Below are positions 1-8,696 of a stretch of 64,000 nucleotides of DNA, piece by piece (the stretch's first letter is position 1; each line of letters starts with the position of its first letter). The stretch is from Novosphingobium sp. 32-60-15 (GTDB taxonomy: Bacteria > Pseudomonadota > Alphaproteobacteria > Sphingomonadales > Sphingomonadaceae), in assembly GCF_002280675.1 (NCBI RefSeq), contig NZ_NCEN01000007.1:1-64000 (forward strand), read 5' to 3'. The notes below the pieces were generated by a model. That model ran no database searches. It had not been told where the DNA came from and saw only the letters and a program-made list of their open reading frames with translations. A program made the translations under genes and the position numbers.

Positions 1-174
1 AATCTCGGTCACAACGCCCTTTTCCTTCAGGCGAATGGCTTCCTCAACCGCGATCTCGTCAAACGGGTTCATGCTCATCTTCACGTTCGCAAGATCAACA
101 CCCGTACCATCCGCCTTCACTCGCGGCTTCACGTTGTAATCGATCACGCGCTTCACGCAGACCAGGGCTTTCAT
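1..174 (-). CDS. etfB: Electron transfer flavoprotein beta subunit (N-terminal part; runs off the window)
   Basis: Only the first 58 codons are present; the gene continues past the left edge. The protein begins [20 protein letters not shown] and continues with an [18 protein letters not shown] stretch, which is the conserved N-terminus of EtfB. With EtfA it forms the FAD/AMP-containing heterodimer that passes electrons from acyl-CoA and related dehydrogenases to ETF:quinone oxidoreductase. The ATG is preceded by AGGAG at good spacing, which settles the start. etfA would be expected next, outside the window. A 12-bp inverted repeat about 90 bp upstream may be its operator. Confidence 0.93.
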   Translation of the reverse strand, partial: MKALVCVKRVIDYNVKPRVKADGTGVDLANVKMSMNPFDEIAVEEAIRLKEKGVVTEI

Positions 175-263
175 GGCATTTGCTCCTGACATAGACTGGC
201 TGTGGATGCGGTGCATCCCTTGCCATCATGCCGATGGCGAGGTTTGGCGGCGCTGTCCACGGT

Positions 264-300
264 AAACTTGCAAAGGTGCAAAGAGGGACTTTGCAAGTTT
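264..300. promoter_or_regulatory. 12-bp perfect inverted repeat upstream of etfB (candidate operator)
   Basis: AAACTTGCAAAG (264-275) and its exact complement CTTTGCAAGTTT (289-300) flank a 13-bp spacer, which itself holds another GTGCAAAG. A further TTGCAA lies at 302-307 and TTTGCAAAA near 340-348. The pattern resembles TTTGCAAA-type sites described for short-chain acyl-CoA responsive regulators (RamB/PccR-like, ScfR family). This link is from memory and inferred; the repeat itself is seen directly. Confidence 0.5.
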
Positions 301-308
301 GTTGCAAC

Positions 309-342
309 AAAGGCCGCCCGCGTGGGTTGCAGGGCGGCCTTT
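309..342 (-). terminator. GC-rich hairpin downstream of galU (candidate terminator)
   Basis: AAAGGCCGCCC (309-319) pairs perfectly with GGGCGGCCTTT (332-342) around a 12-nt loop. It lies downstream of galU on the minus strand. The U-run after the stem is weak (UUUGUUG), so termination efficiency is uncertain. Confidence 0.45.
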
Positions 343-381
343 GCAAAAGACTTTGGCGCTTATGATGTTTGCAACCACTTC

Positions 382-475
382 GTCATTGCGAACCCCGCGC
401 AGCGGGGAGAAGCAATCCAGAGCGGGGTATAACGGCTCTGGATTGCCTCGTCGGCTTTGCTTCCTCGCAATGACA
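382..475. repeat. REP-like intergenic inverted repeat (GTCATTGCGA type)
   Basis: The unit starts GTCATTGCGA and ends TCGCAATGAC, with inner complementary stretches GCAATCCAGAGC and GCTCTGGATTGC. It could fold into a long hairpin. It sits between galU and etfB and carries no gene. Similar palindromic units are widespread intergenic repeats in many bacteria; its arms differ from the CGTCA-type family found elsewhere in this window. Confidence 0.7.
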
Positions 476-520
476 AGGAAGTTTATGCAATGGATGGGAA
501 GCGCAAAGGATTTCGGGCGA

Positions 521-1405
521 TCAGGCGAGCAGACGCTGCATGATGGCGCGCACGTCATCGGCCAGATCGGCGCGTTCCAACGCAAGTGTGATGGTGGCTT
601 CGACGAACCCCGCCTTGCTGCCGCAGTCAAAGCGGCGGCCGGCAAACTTGACCGAGTGGAACGGCTGCTGGCCGATCATGCGGGCCATGGCGTCAGTCAA
701 CTGGATTTCACCGCCTGCACCCTTTTCCTGCCCTTCAAGCAAGCGCATCACTTCAGGCTGGAGGATGTAGCGTCCTGAAATGATCAGGTTTGACGGTGCA
801 TCTTCACGCTTGGGCTTTTCGACCAGACCGGTAACTTCGGTGAGAGTATCGGAAATGCGCGCGCCCGGAGCGATCACGCCATAGCTGGATACTTCTTCTT
901 CAGGCACTTCAAGGACAGAGATCAGATTGCCGCCGACTTCGTTGTAGGCCTCAACCATTTGCTTCATGCAGCCGGGGCTGCCGACCATCATTTCATCAGG
1001 CAGGAAAATGGCAAAGGGCTCATCACCCACAACCGCGCGCGCGCACCAGATGGCGTGACCAAGGCCCATCGGCACTTGCTGGCGCACGGTGACAAGATTG
1101 CCCGGCTGAATACGCGTATCATCGAGCACCGAAAGGTCTTTGCCACGGCTGCCCATCGTATGTTCAAGTTCATAAGCGGTGTCGAAATGTTCGACAATCG
1201 ACGTTTTGCCGCGACCGGTTACGAAGATGAGCTGTTCGATTCCGGCTTCGCGCGCTTCGTCCACCGCATATTGGATCAGCGGGCGATCAATGATCGGCAG
1301 CATTTCCTTGGGGATAGCTTTGGTTGCCGGAAGAAACCGCGTGCCAAGGCCCGCAACGGGAAAAACGGCTTTGCGGATCGGCTTGCGCTTGGAAGTTTCG
1401 GTCAT
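521..1405 (-). CDS. galU: UTP--glucose-1-phosphate uridylyltransferase
   Basis: A 294-residue protein with the GalU signature near the N-terminus: KAVFPVAGLGTRFLPATKA, then IPKEMLPIIDRPLIQYAVDEA. It makes UDP-glucose from UTP and glucose-1-phosphate for polysaccharide and envelope sugars. The C-terminal part has the family's VEKP and GGEIQLTDA motifs. I start it at MTETSKRK because AAGGGA lies just upstream; an in-frame ATG 18 nt earlier is possible. It is divergent from murA across a roughly 150-bp intergenic region. PgmG, encoded at 54 kb, would supply its glucose-1-phosphate. Confidence 0.96.
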   Translation of the reverse strand: MTETSKRKPIRKAVFPVAGLGTRFLPATKAIPKEMLPIIDRPLIQYAVDEAREAGIEQLIFVTGRGKTSIVEHFDTAYELEHTMGSRGKDLSVLDDTRIQPGNLVTVRQQVPMGLGHAIWCARAVVGDEPFAIFLPDEMMVGSPGCMKQMVEAYNEVGGNLISVLEVPEEEVSSYGVIAPGARISDTLTEVTGLVEKPKREDAPSNLIISGRYILQPEVMRLLEGQEKGAGGEIQLTDAMARMIGQQPFHSVKFAGRRFDCGSKAGFVEATITLALERADLADDVRAIMQRLLA

Positions 1406-1553
1406 CGTTTCCCTTTTAACCAATGGGTTATTGCAATATTGTGATGAATTGCACGATTACTTCGAACAAATGTCAATGTGTTAGCGCCAGAGCCCCACGT
1501 ACCTTCGATAGAACGCCGGTCGGCATACTTGCGCCCCAATGCAAACTGGTTAA

Positions 1554-2846
1554 ATGAAAAAAATGGACAAAATTATAATCCGCGGCGGAAAGCGCCTTTC
1601 AGGCACACTTCCGGTTTCAGGCGCGAAGAACTCAGCACTCACTTTGTTGCCGTGCGCATTGTTGACCGACGAGCCGCTGACTTTGCGCAATCTGCCGCGT
1701 CTGGCAGACATTGACGGGTTCCAGCACCTGCTGAACCAGTTCGGCATTTCCACCTCTATTGCAGGCGCGCGGCCCGAAGATTTCGGTCGGGTGATGACGC
1801 TTCAGGCAACGCGGTTAACCTCGACCGTTGCTCCTTATGATCTGGTGCGCAAGATGCGCGCGTCGATCCTTGTGCTGGGGCCGATGCTGGCGCGCGCGGG
1901 CGAGGCCACGGTTTCGCTACCGGGTGGCTGTGCGATTGGCAACCGCCCGATCGATCTGCACCTGAAAGTGCTGGAAGCATTGGGCGCGACGATTGAATTG
2001 GCGGCGGGTTATGTGCGCGCGATTGCGCCTGATGGCGGGCTTCCGGGCGGGCGTTATTCGTTCCCCGTGGTGTCGGTTGGCGCGACCGAGAATGCGCTGA
2101 TGACGGCGGTTTTGTGCAAGGGCAAATCGACGCTGCACAATGCGGCGCGCGAGCCGGAAATCGTTGACCTGTGCAACCTGCTGGTGGCGATGGGCGGCCA
2201 GATTGAAGGCATCGGCACGTCTGACCTGACGATCCACGGCGTCGACCGTCTGCATGGCGCGACCTATATGGTCATGCCGGACCGGATCGAAGCGGGGTCT
2301 TATGCCTGTGCCGCGGCGATCACCGGCGGCGATGTGATGCTCAAGGGCGCGAAGATCGAGGACATGGAAGCCACCGTGCAGGCATTGCGCGATGCAGGCG
2401 TGTTTGTGGAACCACGCGCGGGCGGCATTTATGTGGCGGCAGACGGCCCGATCAAGCCGGTCACGCTGTCAACCGCGCCTTACCCCGGTTTTGCCACCGA
2501 TATGCAGGCACAATTGATGGCGATGCTGTGCCTTGCCAAGGGATCATCGGTGCTGACCGAAACGATCTTTGAAAACCGGTACATGCACGTCCCCGAACTG
2601 AACCGCATGGGCGCGCGGATTGAAACCAAGGGTCGCACCGCAGTGGTCCACGGCGTTGACACGCTGACGGGTGCCGAAGTGATGGCGACCGATCTGCGCG
2701 CATCGATGAGCCTTGTGATCGCAGGCCTTGCTGCTGAGGGCGAAACGCAGGTTCACCGGCTGTACCACCTTGATCGCGGGTACGAGCGGCTTGAGGAAAA
2801 GCTGCAATTGCTGGGCGCCGAGATTGAGCGCGTCGGCGGGGATTAA
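1554..2846 (+). CDS. murA: UDP-N-acetylglucosamine 1-carboxyvinyltransferase
   Basis: A 430-residue EPSP-synthase-fold enzyme that transfers enolpyruvate from PEP to UDP-GlcNAc, the first committed cytoplasmic step of peptidoglycan synthesis. Visible motifs are the N-terminal [16 protein letters not shown], the catalytic loop [13 protein letters not shown] with the PEP-reactive (fosfomycin-sensitive) cysteine near residue 126, and [12 protein letters not shown]. Length matches the family. Two in-frame ATGs (1554 and 1563, MDKIIIRGG) are possible; neither has a strong ribosome site. The stop codon overlaps that of the convergent arfB by 4 nt. Confidence 0.96.
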   Translation: MKKMDKIIIRGGKRLSGTLPVSGAKNSALTLLPCALLTDEPLTLRNLPRLADIDGFQHLLNQFGISTSIAGARPEDFGRVMTLQATRLTSTVAPYDLVRKMRASILVLGPMLARAGEATVSLPGGCAIGNRPIDLHLKVLEALGATIELAAGYVRAIAPDGGLPGGRYSFPVVSVGATENALMTAVLCKGKSTLHNAAREPEIVDLCNLLVAMGGQIEGIGTSDLTIHGVDRLHGATYMVMPDRIEAGSYACAAAITGGDVMLKGAKIEDMEATVQALRDAGVFVEPRAGGIYVAADGPIKPVTLSTAPYPGFATDMQAQLMAMLCLAKGSSVLTETIFENRYMHVPELNRMGARIETKGRTAVVHGVDTLTGAEVMATDLRASMSLVIAGLAAEGETQVHRLYHLDRGYERLEEKLQLLGAEIERVGGD

Positions 2847-3256
2847 TCCAGCCGCACTTTTCCGCGCCCGGCTTTGATCGTGCCGCGTATCTTCTTGCCT
2901 TCCAGCCGTTGCACTTTGCCGACGCGGTTGAGGCGGGATTTGGCGCGTTTGGCGGGAAGGTTCATCGCATCGCGCAGCAATTCGCCAAGGCGTTTGCGCG
3001 CGTCTTCGCGGTTTTGTTCCTGCGTGCGATAGCTGCGCGCGGTCATCACGATTTCACCCTTGGCGGTGAATTTGCTGCCAGCCAGTTCCTTTAGCCGGTG
3101 GAATACCGGCGGAGCTAAGCGCAGCGCATAGACATCGAGCCGGATTTGCACGGCGGTGGCAACTTTATTGACGTTCTGCCCGCCCGGGCCTGCGGACGCG
3201 ATGAAGCTTTCTTCGACCAGCGTCAGGGCATAGGCGACGAGCGCGTCAGGTGTCAT
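2843..3256 (-). CDS. arfB: Alternative ribosome-rescue factor ArfB (peptidyl-tRNA hydrolase, YaeJ family)
   Basis: A 137-residue protein with the class I release-factor GGQ motif in the context [17 protein letters not shown] and a basic C-terminal tail rich in Lys/Arg. ArfB binds ribosomes stalled on non-stop mRNA through its tail and hydrolyses the peptidyl-tRNA. Length is typical. Its start lies 11 nt inside the 3' end of the upstream pseudouridine synthase gene, so the two are probably cotranscribed and translationally coupled. Confidence 0.92.
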   Translation of the reverse strand: MTPDALVAYALTLVEESFIASAGPGGQNVNKVATAVQIRLDVYALRLAPPVFHRLKELAGSKFTAKGEIVMTARSYRTQEQNREDARKRLGELLRDAMNLPAKRAKSRLNRVGKVQRLEGKKIRGTIKAGRGKVRLD

Positions 3257-3944
3257 CTTCGACCGCTATTTCAGGCTTATCCGCCGGTTCGGGCAGGTCA
3301 AAGCCCATCGCATCAAAGTCCATTGGCAGGGGTGCGTGCGCCACGATGGGGTCTTTACCAGCGCGCGGGATGGTGAGCGCAGCGGCGTGGAGCATGGTGC
3401 GCATCGCCCCCTGCCCGTCGCCATAGATCGGATCGCCGACCAGCGCGGCACCAAGGCCAGCCAGCGCATGAACGCGGATCTGGTGAGTGCGGCCGGTTTC
3501 AGGGCGGAATTCGACCAGCGTCTTGCCGGGTTGGCGCGCGATGACCTTCCAGTGCGTGACGGCGGGCTTGCCCTTTTTGGCAGCGATCATCCGCCAGCCG
3601 TTTTCAACAGAGCTGATCTTGAGCAGGGAAAGATCGATGGTGCCTTGCTCGCCCTTTACTTCGGCCGCGACGATGCCGAGATAGACTTTGCTCACCTCGC
3701 GCGCTTCGAAAGCGGCGGAAAAGCGCTTCAATGCCTTGGGATTGCGCGCCAGCAGCAGGCAGCCCGATGTATCGCGGTCAAGCCGGTGGACGGGGAACGG
3801 TTCGCGCTGGAAGCCGAAGCGCATGGCATCGAGGTGATCTTCCAAAGCCTCGCCCCCTGCGCGAGGGCGATCCAGCGGGAGGCCTGCGGGCTTGTCGATG
3901 ACAAGGGCTTCGCCGTCTTCGAACAGGATGGAAAAATCAATCAT
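3246..3944 (-). CDS. RluA-family RNA pseudouridine synthase
   Basis: A 232-residue single-domain enzyme without an S4 domain. The catalytic motif HRLDRDTSGCLLLARN carries the essential aspartate, and RPETGRTHQIRVH is the second conserved block. It converts uridine to pseudouridine in rRNA or tRNA; the exact target (RluA-, RluC- or TruC-like) cannot be read from sequence. The start MIDFSILFEDGEALVIDKPAG is typical for a family member lacking the N-terminal extension. It overlaps the downstream arfB start by 11 nt, giving a two-gene translation and RNA-quality unit. Confidence 0.9.
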   Translation of the reverse strand: MIDFSILFEDGEALVIDKPAGLPLDRPRAGGEALEDHLDAMRFGFQREPFPVHRLDRDTSGCLLLARNPKALKRFSAAFEAREVSKVYLGIVAAEVKGEQGTIDLSLLKISSVENGWRMIAAKKGKPAVTHWKVIARQPGKTLVEFRPETGRTHQIRVHALAGLGAALVGDPIYGDGQGAMRTMLHAAALTIPRAGKDPIVAHAPLPMDFDAMGFDLPEPADKPEIAVEDDT

Positions 3945-3981
3945 TGCAATGTGTTCCAGTGGCCCAAAGCGGGCCGTAATT

Positions 3982-5154
3982 TCAGGCTACGGCGGCGGCG
4001 ATGCGGCGCACAGCCTCGGTCAACTTGGCATCGTCTGCGGCAAAGCTGATGCGAAAGCCATCGCGCCCGCCAAAGGCCGTGGCGGGGACGACCGCGACGC
4101 CGCTTTCCAACAAGTGCAGGCACAGGGCTGCATCATCTCCGAAGCGGCCCATCAGGGGCGCGGCATCGATCATGCAATAGAATGCGCCATCTGGCACGGG
4201 CGTGCTGAGACCGGGGATCGCATTGATGGCCGCCACGACCATATCGCGCCGCGCGCGGAAGCGTTCGCGCCAATCGAGCAGGAATTCCTGCGGGCCTTCG
4301 AACGCTGCGACGGCGGCGGCCTGGCTGATCGAGGCAGGATTGCCCGAGGAATGCGATTGCAACCGGCCCATCGCACTGATGAGCCATGCCGGACCTGCCG
4401 AAACGCCGATGCGGAAGCCGGTCATCGCGTGGCTTTTGGATACGCCCGAAACGGTGAGGATGCGCTCTGCCAGATCGGGGCATTCCACCGCCAGCGTGGC
4501 GTGCATGCCCTCGCCATAGCGCAGCGGAGCGTAGATATCGTCGCTCATCACCAGCATCCGCGGGTGGCGGCGCAGCACTTCGCCAAGCGCGCGCAGTTCG
4601 GCGGCGGGGTATGTTGCGCCGGTGGGGTTGCCGGGGCTGTTGAGCAGGAGCCAGCGCGTGGCAGGCGTGATCGCAGCTTCAAGCTGGGCGGGCGTGATGC
4701 GGAAACCGCCTGCCGCCGTAGTGGGCAGATCGACCACGGCAGCGCCGGTAAAGCGCACGATTTCGGGATAGCTGACCCACCACGGGGACGGGATCAGAAC
4801 TTCATCTGCGGGATCAAGCGTGGCCAGCAGAGCGTGAAAGATCGCCTGTTTGCCGCCTGCGCTGACGATCACTTGCGATGGCGGGATATCGATGCCGAGA
4901 TCGCGTTTGAAGTGGAGCGCAGCAGCTTCACGCAAGGCGGCGGTGCCCATGACGGCGGTATACTTGGTATCGCCTGCGTCCAGCGCATCCTTGGCGGCCT
5001 GAATGACATGGGGCGGCGTGGCGAAATCGGGTTCGCCGACTGAGAGCGAGATGACATCGCGGCCCTCGGCGCGAAGCTGGATCGCGCGGTCAGTGATCGC
5101 GGTGGTCTGTGACGGGGCAATCCGCGCTAGGGCTTGGGAAAGCATGTCAGGCAC
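3982..5154 (-). CDS. Class I/II pyridoxal-phosphate aminotransferase (aspartate/prephenate-type)
   Basis: A 390-residue fold-type I aminotransferase. The PLP lysine sits in SGVSKSHAMTGFRIG; NSPGNPTGA and the C-terminal GFRISFA arginine motif that binds the alpha-carboxylate are present. Sequence type fits the 1b aspartate aminotransferases (AatA-like), some of which also transaminate prephenate. The gene starts 8 nt inside the end of pabBC, so the two are likely coupled. Substrate is inferred: aspartate is the best guess, but other keto-acid specificities in this subfamily cannot be excluded. Confidence 0.88.
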   Translation of the reverse strand: MPDMLSQALARIAPSQTTAITDRAIQLRAEGRDVISLSVGEPDFATPPHVIQAAKDALDAGDTKYTAVMGTAALREAAALHFKRDLGIDIPPSQVIVSAGGKQAIFHALLATLDPADEVLIPSPWWVSYPEIVRFTGAAVVDLPTTAAGGFRITPAQLEAAITPATRWLLLNSPGNPTGATYPAAELRALGEVLRRHPRMLVMSDDIYAPLRYGEGMHATLAVECPDLAERILTVSGVSKSHAMTGFRIGVSAGPAWLISAMGRLQSHSSGNPASISQAAAVAAFEGPQEFLLDWRERFRARRDMVVAAINAIPGLSTPVPDGAFYCMIDAAPLMGRFGDDAALCLHLLESGVAVVPATAFGGRDGFRISFAADDAKLTEAVRRIAAAVA

Positions 5155-6934
5155 CGATCAACCGCGCGGTTATCAAGCCGCGCAAGGCGTTGCCGACGAG
5201 GAAGCCGCCCGCCAGATCATTAAGCGTCAGGTCTGCCTCAACCGCGCGGCCTGCTTCGATCAGATGGCGGCGCAACACGCCGGGCAACAGGCCAAGGTCT
5301 GCGCGCGGGGTGAGCAAGGTGCCATCGCGCTCGACAAAGACGTTGGTAAACGTGCCTTCGGTGATCAGGCCGTCATCGCGCAGGAACAGCGCCTCGCCCG
5401 CACCTGCCCTTTTGGCGGCGGCAAGGCCTGCTTCGTAAAAGCCGCGATCGGTGGTCTTGTGGCGCAAACGCCAATCGCCATCAGACACTGGCAGCGGTAG
5501 GACCGCGCATGTGATCGATTCCAGAGGCGCAGGAATGGCCGAAGATTCGAGCGCATGCGCCCCGCCTTTGGAGACGACCAAGCGCACTTTGGCGGGCGCT
5601 TCCAGATCGAAGCACAGCGCGTGAATGGCATTGCGGATGGCGTGGCGATCAAAGCTGAAGCCGAGCGCGAGCGCGCTGGCCTTCATCCGTTCCAGATGCA
5701 GTTCCAGCAGTTCGATCCCCTTTGCCGGATCGAACGCCATCGTTTCAATAAGGTCGGCATGGCCGGCAGTCAGACGCAAGAAATTCCCCTTCACCACGCA
5801 TTCGCGCCATTCGCCGATCATGACGGAATCGGCAACAACCGCCGATCCCACCCCCATGACCGCGCGACCACCAGAAGCCCCCGGATGATCGCTGCTGAGG
5901 CGCACGGTACGGATTGCCACATTGAACGCGGCATCGCCAGAGGGGTCTATCCGCCCGATCGATCCGCAATAGAGCCCGCGCGCATCGCGTTCGGCCTGCT
6001 GGATGATTTCCATGGCGCGAATTTTGGGAGCGCCGGTGATCGATCCGCAGGGGAAGATGGCGCGCAGCAGGCTGCGCACGTCCTCGCCGGGTGAAAGGCG
6101 GGCGTTGACCGTAGTGACCATCTGGTGGACGGTGGGATAGCTTTCGATGGCGAAAGGCGCTTCGACTTTGACCGAGCCTGCCTGCGATACGCGCGCCAGA
6201 TCATTGCGCATAAGGTCAACGATCATCAGGTTTTCGGCGCGATCTTTGACGCTGGCCGAAAGATCGGCCTTGAAGCGAGCGTCCTCGTCAGGCGTGTGCC
6301 CGCGCGGGGCGGTGCCCTTCATCGGGCGGACGCGGGCTTGACCATCGGCCAGTTTGAAGAACAGTTCGGGCGAGAACGAGAGGTGCCAATGCCCGCCATC
6401 CCAAATCACCCCGCCATAGCCCGCGCGTGCATCACGGCGGACATCAGCATAGATCGCCAGCGGATCACCGTCCCAAGTGCCCGCCAGCGGAAAGGTGAGA
6501 TTGGCCTGATAGATGTCGCCCGCGCGGATGGCTTCCTGCACAAGGTTGAACGCGCGGGCATAGCCGCCACAGGACAAAGCGGCTCCCATCTGGCCAAGCC
6601 TGCCGGGGCCGGTGGCCTTTGCAGCCAACCAGCGTTCCACTTCGGCGCTGGGCATGCGTGTGACTTTGCCGAAGCGGGCAAACCACACCAGCGGGCCTGC
6701 CGCACCGGTGCGTTCATCGGCCAGAGGCGCAAGGCGCGGTTCCAGCGCAAGGCCTGCTTCATAGGCAAGATAACCTGCCCAATCGCCGGGCGTGGCGGCG
6801 ATTTGCGCCAGCGCGGATTCCACCTCATCGGGGCGGCGTGCGATGACCAGTTCGAGGACATCCTCATAAAGGCGCGCGTCGCTGGCACCGTCACTGCGGG
6901 CGTCGTCGAGAAGGATGAAGGGGGCGCGGGTCAT
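5147..6934 (-). CDS. pabBC: Fused aminodeoxychorismate synthase component I / 4-amino-4-deoxychorismate lyase
   Basis: About 595 residues combining two folate-pathway enzymes. Residues ~1-370 are a chorismate-binding PabB domain with RPMKGTAPRG, DLMRNDLARV and the FPCGSITGAPKIRAMEI block. Residues ~380-595 are a PabC-like branched-chain aminotransferase-fold domain with the KTTDR lysine and TEGTFTNVFVE. Together they turn chorismate (with ammonia from PabA) into p-aminobenzoate. I start at MTRAPFILLDDARS; an upstream in-frame ATG at 6976 gives an unlikely basic extension. pabA is not in the window. The 3' end overlaps the aminotransferase start. Confidence 0.92.
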   Translation of the reverse strand: MTRAPFILLDDARSDGASDARLYEDVLELVIARRPDEVESALAQIAATPGDWAGYLAYEAGLALEPRLAPLADERTGAAGPLVWFARFGKVTRMPSAEVERWLAAKATGPGRLGQMGAALSCGGYARAFNLVQEAIRAGDIYQANLTFPLAGTWDGDPLAIYADVRRDARAGYGGVIWDGGHWHLSFSPELFFKLADGQARVRPMKGTAPRGHTPDEDARFKADLSASVKDRAENLMIVDLMRNDLARVSQAGSVKVEAPFAIESYPTVHQMVTTVNARLSPGEDVRSLLRAIFPCGSITGAPKIRAMEIIQQAERDARGLYCGSIGRIDPSGDAAFNVAIRTVRLSSDHPGASGGRAVMGVGSAVVADSVMIGEWRECVVKGNFLRLTAGHADLIETMAFDPAKGIELLELHLERMKASALALGFSFDRHAIRNAIHALCFDLEAPAKVRLVVSKGGAHALESSAIPAPLESITCAVLPLPVSDGDWRLRHKTTDRGFYEAGLAAAKRAGAGEALFLRDDGLITEGTFTNVFVERDGTLLTPRADLGLLPGVLRRHLIEAGRAVEADLTLNDLAGGFLVGNALRGLITARLIGA

Positions 6935-7038
6935 GGTGTTTGGCTGGCCTCTAGCCGTTCCGCGCCGGGGATGCAAAAACCACTCGCAACTGCGCCGTTC
7001 GGGCCGTAATCATCGGGCAAATGGATGGGACACATTGC

Positions 7039-8613
7039 ATGGACGATATCTACCTCGGGCTGGCTTCAAACGGCGAAAAACAAGTGCTGCGGCTGCGCCG
7101 TGCCAACCGCCACGGGCTGATTGCAGGGGCAACCGGCACCGGTAAAACGGTGACTTTGCAAGGCATTGCCGAACAGTTTTCCAACCGTGGCGTGCCCGTA
7201 TTCATGGCCGATGTGAAAGGCGATCTTTCGGGCATTGCGATGGCCGGCAGCCCCACCTTCAAACACGCCGCCAGCCTCGAATCGCGGGCGAAGGACCTTG
7301 GCATCACCGATTATGCCTATGCCGACAATCCGGCGGTGTTCTGGGACCTGTACGGTGAGAGCGGCCATCCCATCCGCACGACGATTTCCGAAATGGGGCC
7401 GCTGCTGCTGGCGCGGTTGATGGGGCTGAACGATACGCAGGAAGGCGTGTTGAACATCGCGTTCCGCTATGCCGATGATAACGGGCTGCTGCTGATCGAT
7501 CTGCCCGATCTGCAATCGGTGCTGATGGCCTGCGCAGAAAATGCCAGCGAATTGTCCGGCAAGTACGGCAACGTATCCAAGGCCAGCGTGGGCACGATCC
7601 AGCGGCAATTGCTGGCGTTCGAAAGCCAGGGCGCGGACCGCTTTTTTGGCGAACCTGCGTTCGAAATCAACGATTTCCTGAAGACGGACGATCAGGGGCG
7701 CGGCATTGTCAATGTGCTGGCAGCCGACAAGCTGATGCAAAGCCCCAAGCTGTATGCAACCTTCCTGCTGTGGCTGCTTTCGGAACTGTTCGAAGCATTG
7801 CCCGAAGTGGGTGATCCCGAAAAGCCGTGCCTCGTGTTCTTCTTTGATGAAGCGCACTTGCTGTTCGAAGATGCGCCCGATGCGCTGATGGACAAAGTGG
7901 AACAAGTGGTGCGCCTGATCCGGTCAAAGGGTGTGGGCGTCTATTTCATCTCGCAGAACCCGATTGATATTCCTGAGAAAATCGCAGGCCAATTGGGCAA
8001 CCGCGTGCAACACGCCCTGCGCGCTTTCACCCCGCGTGACCAGCGCGCGATCAAGGCAGCGGCGGAGACGTTCCGGATCAACAAGGATCTGGACGTTGAA
8101 ACAGTGATCACCGAACTGCGCGTGGGCGAGGCGCTGGTTTCCACACTGAACGAAGATGGTTCGCCATCGGTGGTGCAACGCACGATGATCACGCCGCCAC
8201 GTTCGCGCCTTGGGCCGATCACACCCAAAGAGCGCGCGATCATCCAGTCGATCAGCCCGTTCGAGGGCAAGTACGATGAAGCGCTGAACCGCGAATCCGC
8301 CGCCGAAATTCTGGCGCAAAAGGCATCGGATGCAGCAGCGGCAGCCCAGCAAGTTGAGGAAGAGGGTGAGGAAAAGCAGCGTGCAGCCCCCCGCCGGACG
8401 ACTTCCATGTGGGAGCGCGCCGGCAAGGCGGCAGCAGGTGCGGTTGCATCATCGGCAGGTGCGGTGATTGCGGCCAAGATTACCGGCAAGAAGACGCGGT
8501 CTGCGCCGGTGGCATCGGGGATTACCGCGATTGCCGGATCGATTGCGACATCGATTGGCGGCGAGGCGTTTGGCCGCTTTGCGCGCGGTGTGCTGGGTGG
8601 TTTGCTGCGGTAA
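7039..8613 (+). CDS. HerA-like ATPase, DUF853 family (YjgR-like)
   Basis: A 524-residue P-loop ATPase of the HerA/FtsK clade. Walker A is [13 protein letters not shown] near residue 30, Walker B is [15 protein letters not shown] near residue 260, followed by the arginine-rich [14 protein letters not shown] block. The C-terminal 100 residues are Ala/Lys-rich and end in glycine-rich hydrophobic stretches ([18 protein letters not shown]). DUF853 proteins are widespread but their physiological role is poorly known. I prefer ATG 7039 ([15 protein letters not shown]); ATG 7021 is the alternative. Divergent from pabBC. Confidence 0.85.
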   Translation: MDDIYLGLASNGEKQVLRLRRANRHGLIAGATGTGKTVTLQGIAEQFSNRGVPVFMADVKGDLSGIAMAGSPTFKHAASLESRAKDLGITDYAYADNPAVFWDLYGESGHPIRTTISEMGPLLLARLMGLNDTQEGVLNIAFRYADDNGLLLIDLPDLQSVLMACAENASELSGKYGNVSKASVGTIQRQLLAFESQGADRFFGEPAFEINDFLKTDDQGRGIVNVLAADKLMQSPKLYATFLLWLLSELFEALPEVGDPEKPCLVFFFDEAHLLFEDAPDALMDKVEQVVRLIRSKGVGVYFISQNPIDIPEKIAGQLGNRVQHALRAFTPRDQRAIKAAAETFRINKDLDVETVITELRVGEALVSTLNEDGSPSVVQRTMITPPRSRLGPITPKERAIIQSISPFEGKYDEALNRESAAEILAQKASDAAAAAQQVEEEGEEKQRAAPRRTTSMWERAGKAAAGAVASSAGAVIAAKITGKKTRSAPVASGITAIAGSIATSIGGEAFGRFARGVLGGLLR

Positions 8614-8654
8614 GATGGCGTTTGCAGACGCAATCGCCGTAAGCCCACCCCCAA

Positions 8655-8676
8655 CCCCTCCCGCATGCGGGAGGGG
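8655..8676. terminator. 22-bp perfect palindrome between convergent genes (bidirectional terminator candidate)
   Basis: CCCCTCCCGCATGCGGGAGGGG is an exact palindrome, with AACCCC to the left and GGTTT to the right extending the stem. It lies in the 83-bp space between the ends of the DUF853 gene and lysC. The following T-runs are short, so it may act only as a transcript-end stabiliser. Confidence 0.5.
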
Positions 8677-8696
8677 GGTTTAGGGAATGTGGCGGC

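Noticed and set aside
3892..5043. Long plus-strand open frame opposite the aminotransferase gene
   Set aside because: It mirrors a clear PLP enzyme on the other strand, has no family motifs and reflects GC-skewed codons. The same applies to long antisense frames at 13389-14927, 18954-20273, 21513-22700, 40478-41986 and 45185-46339.
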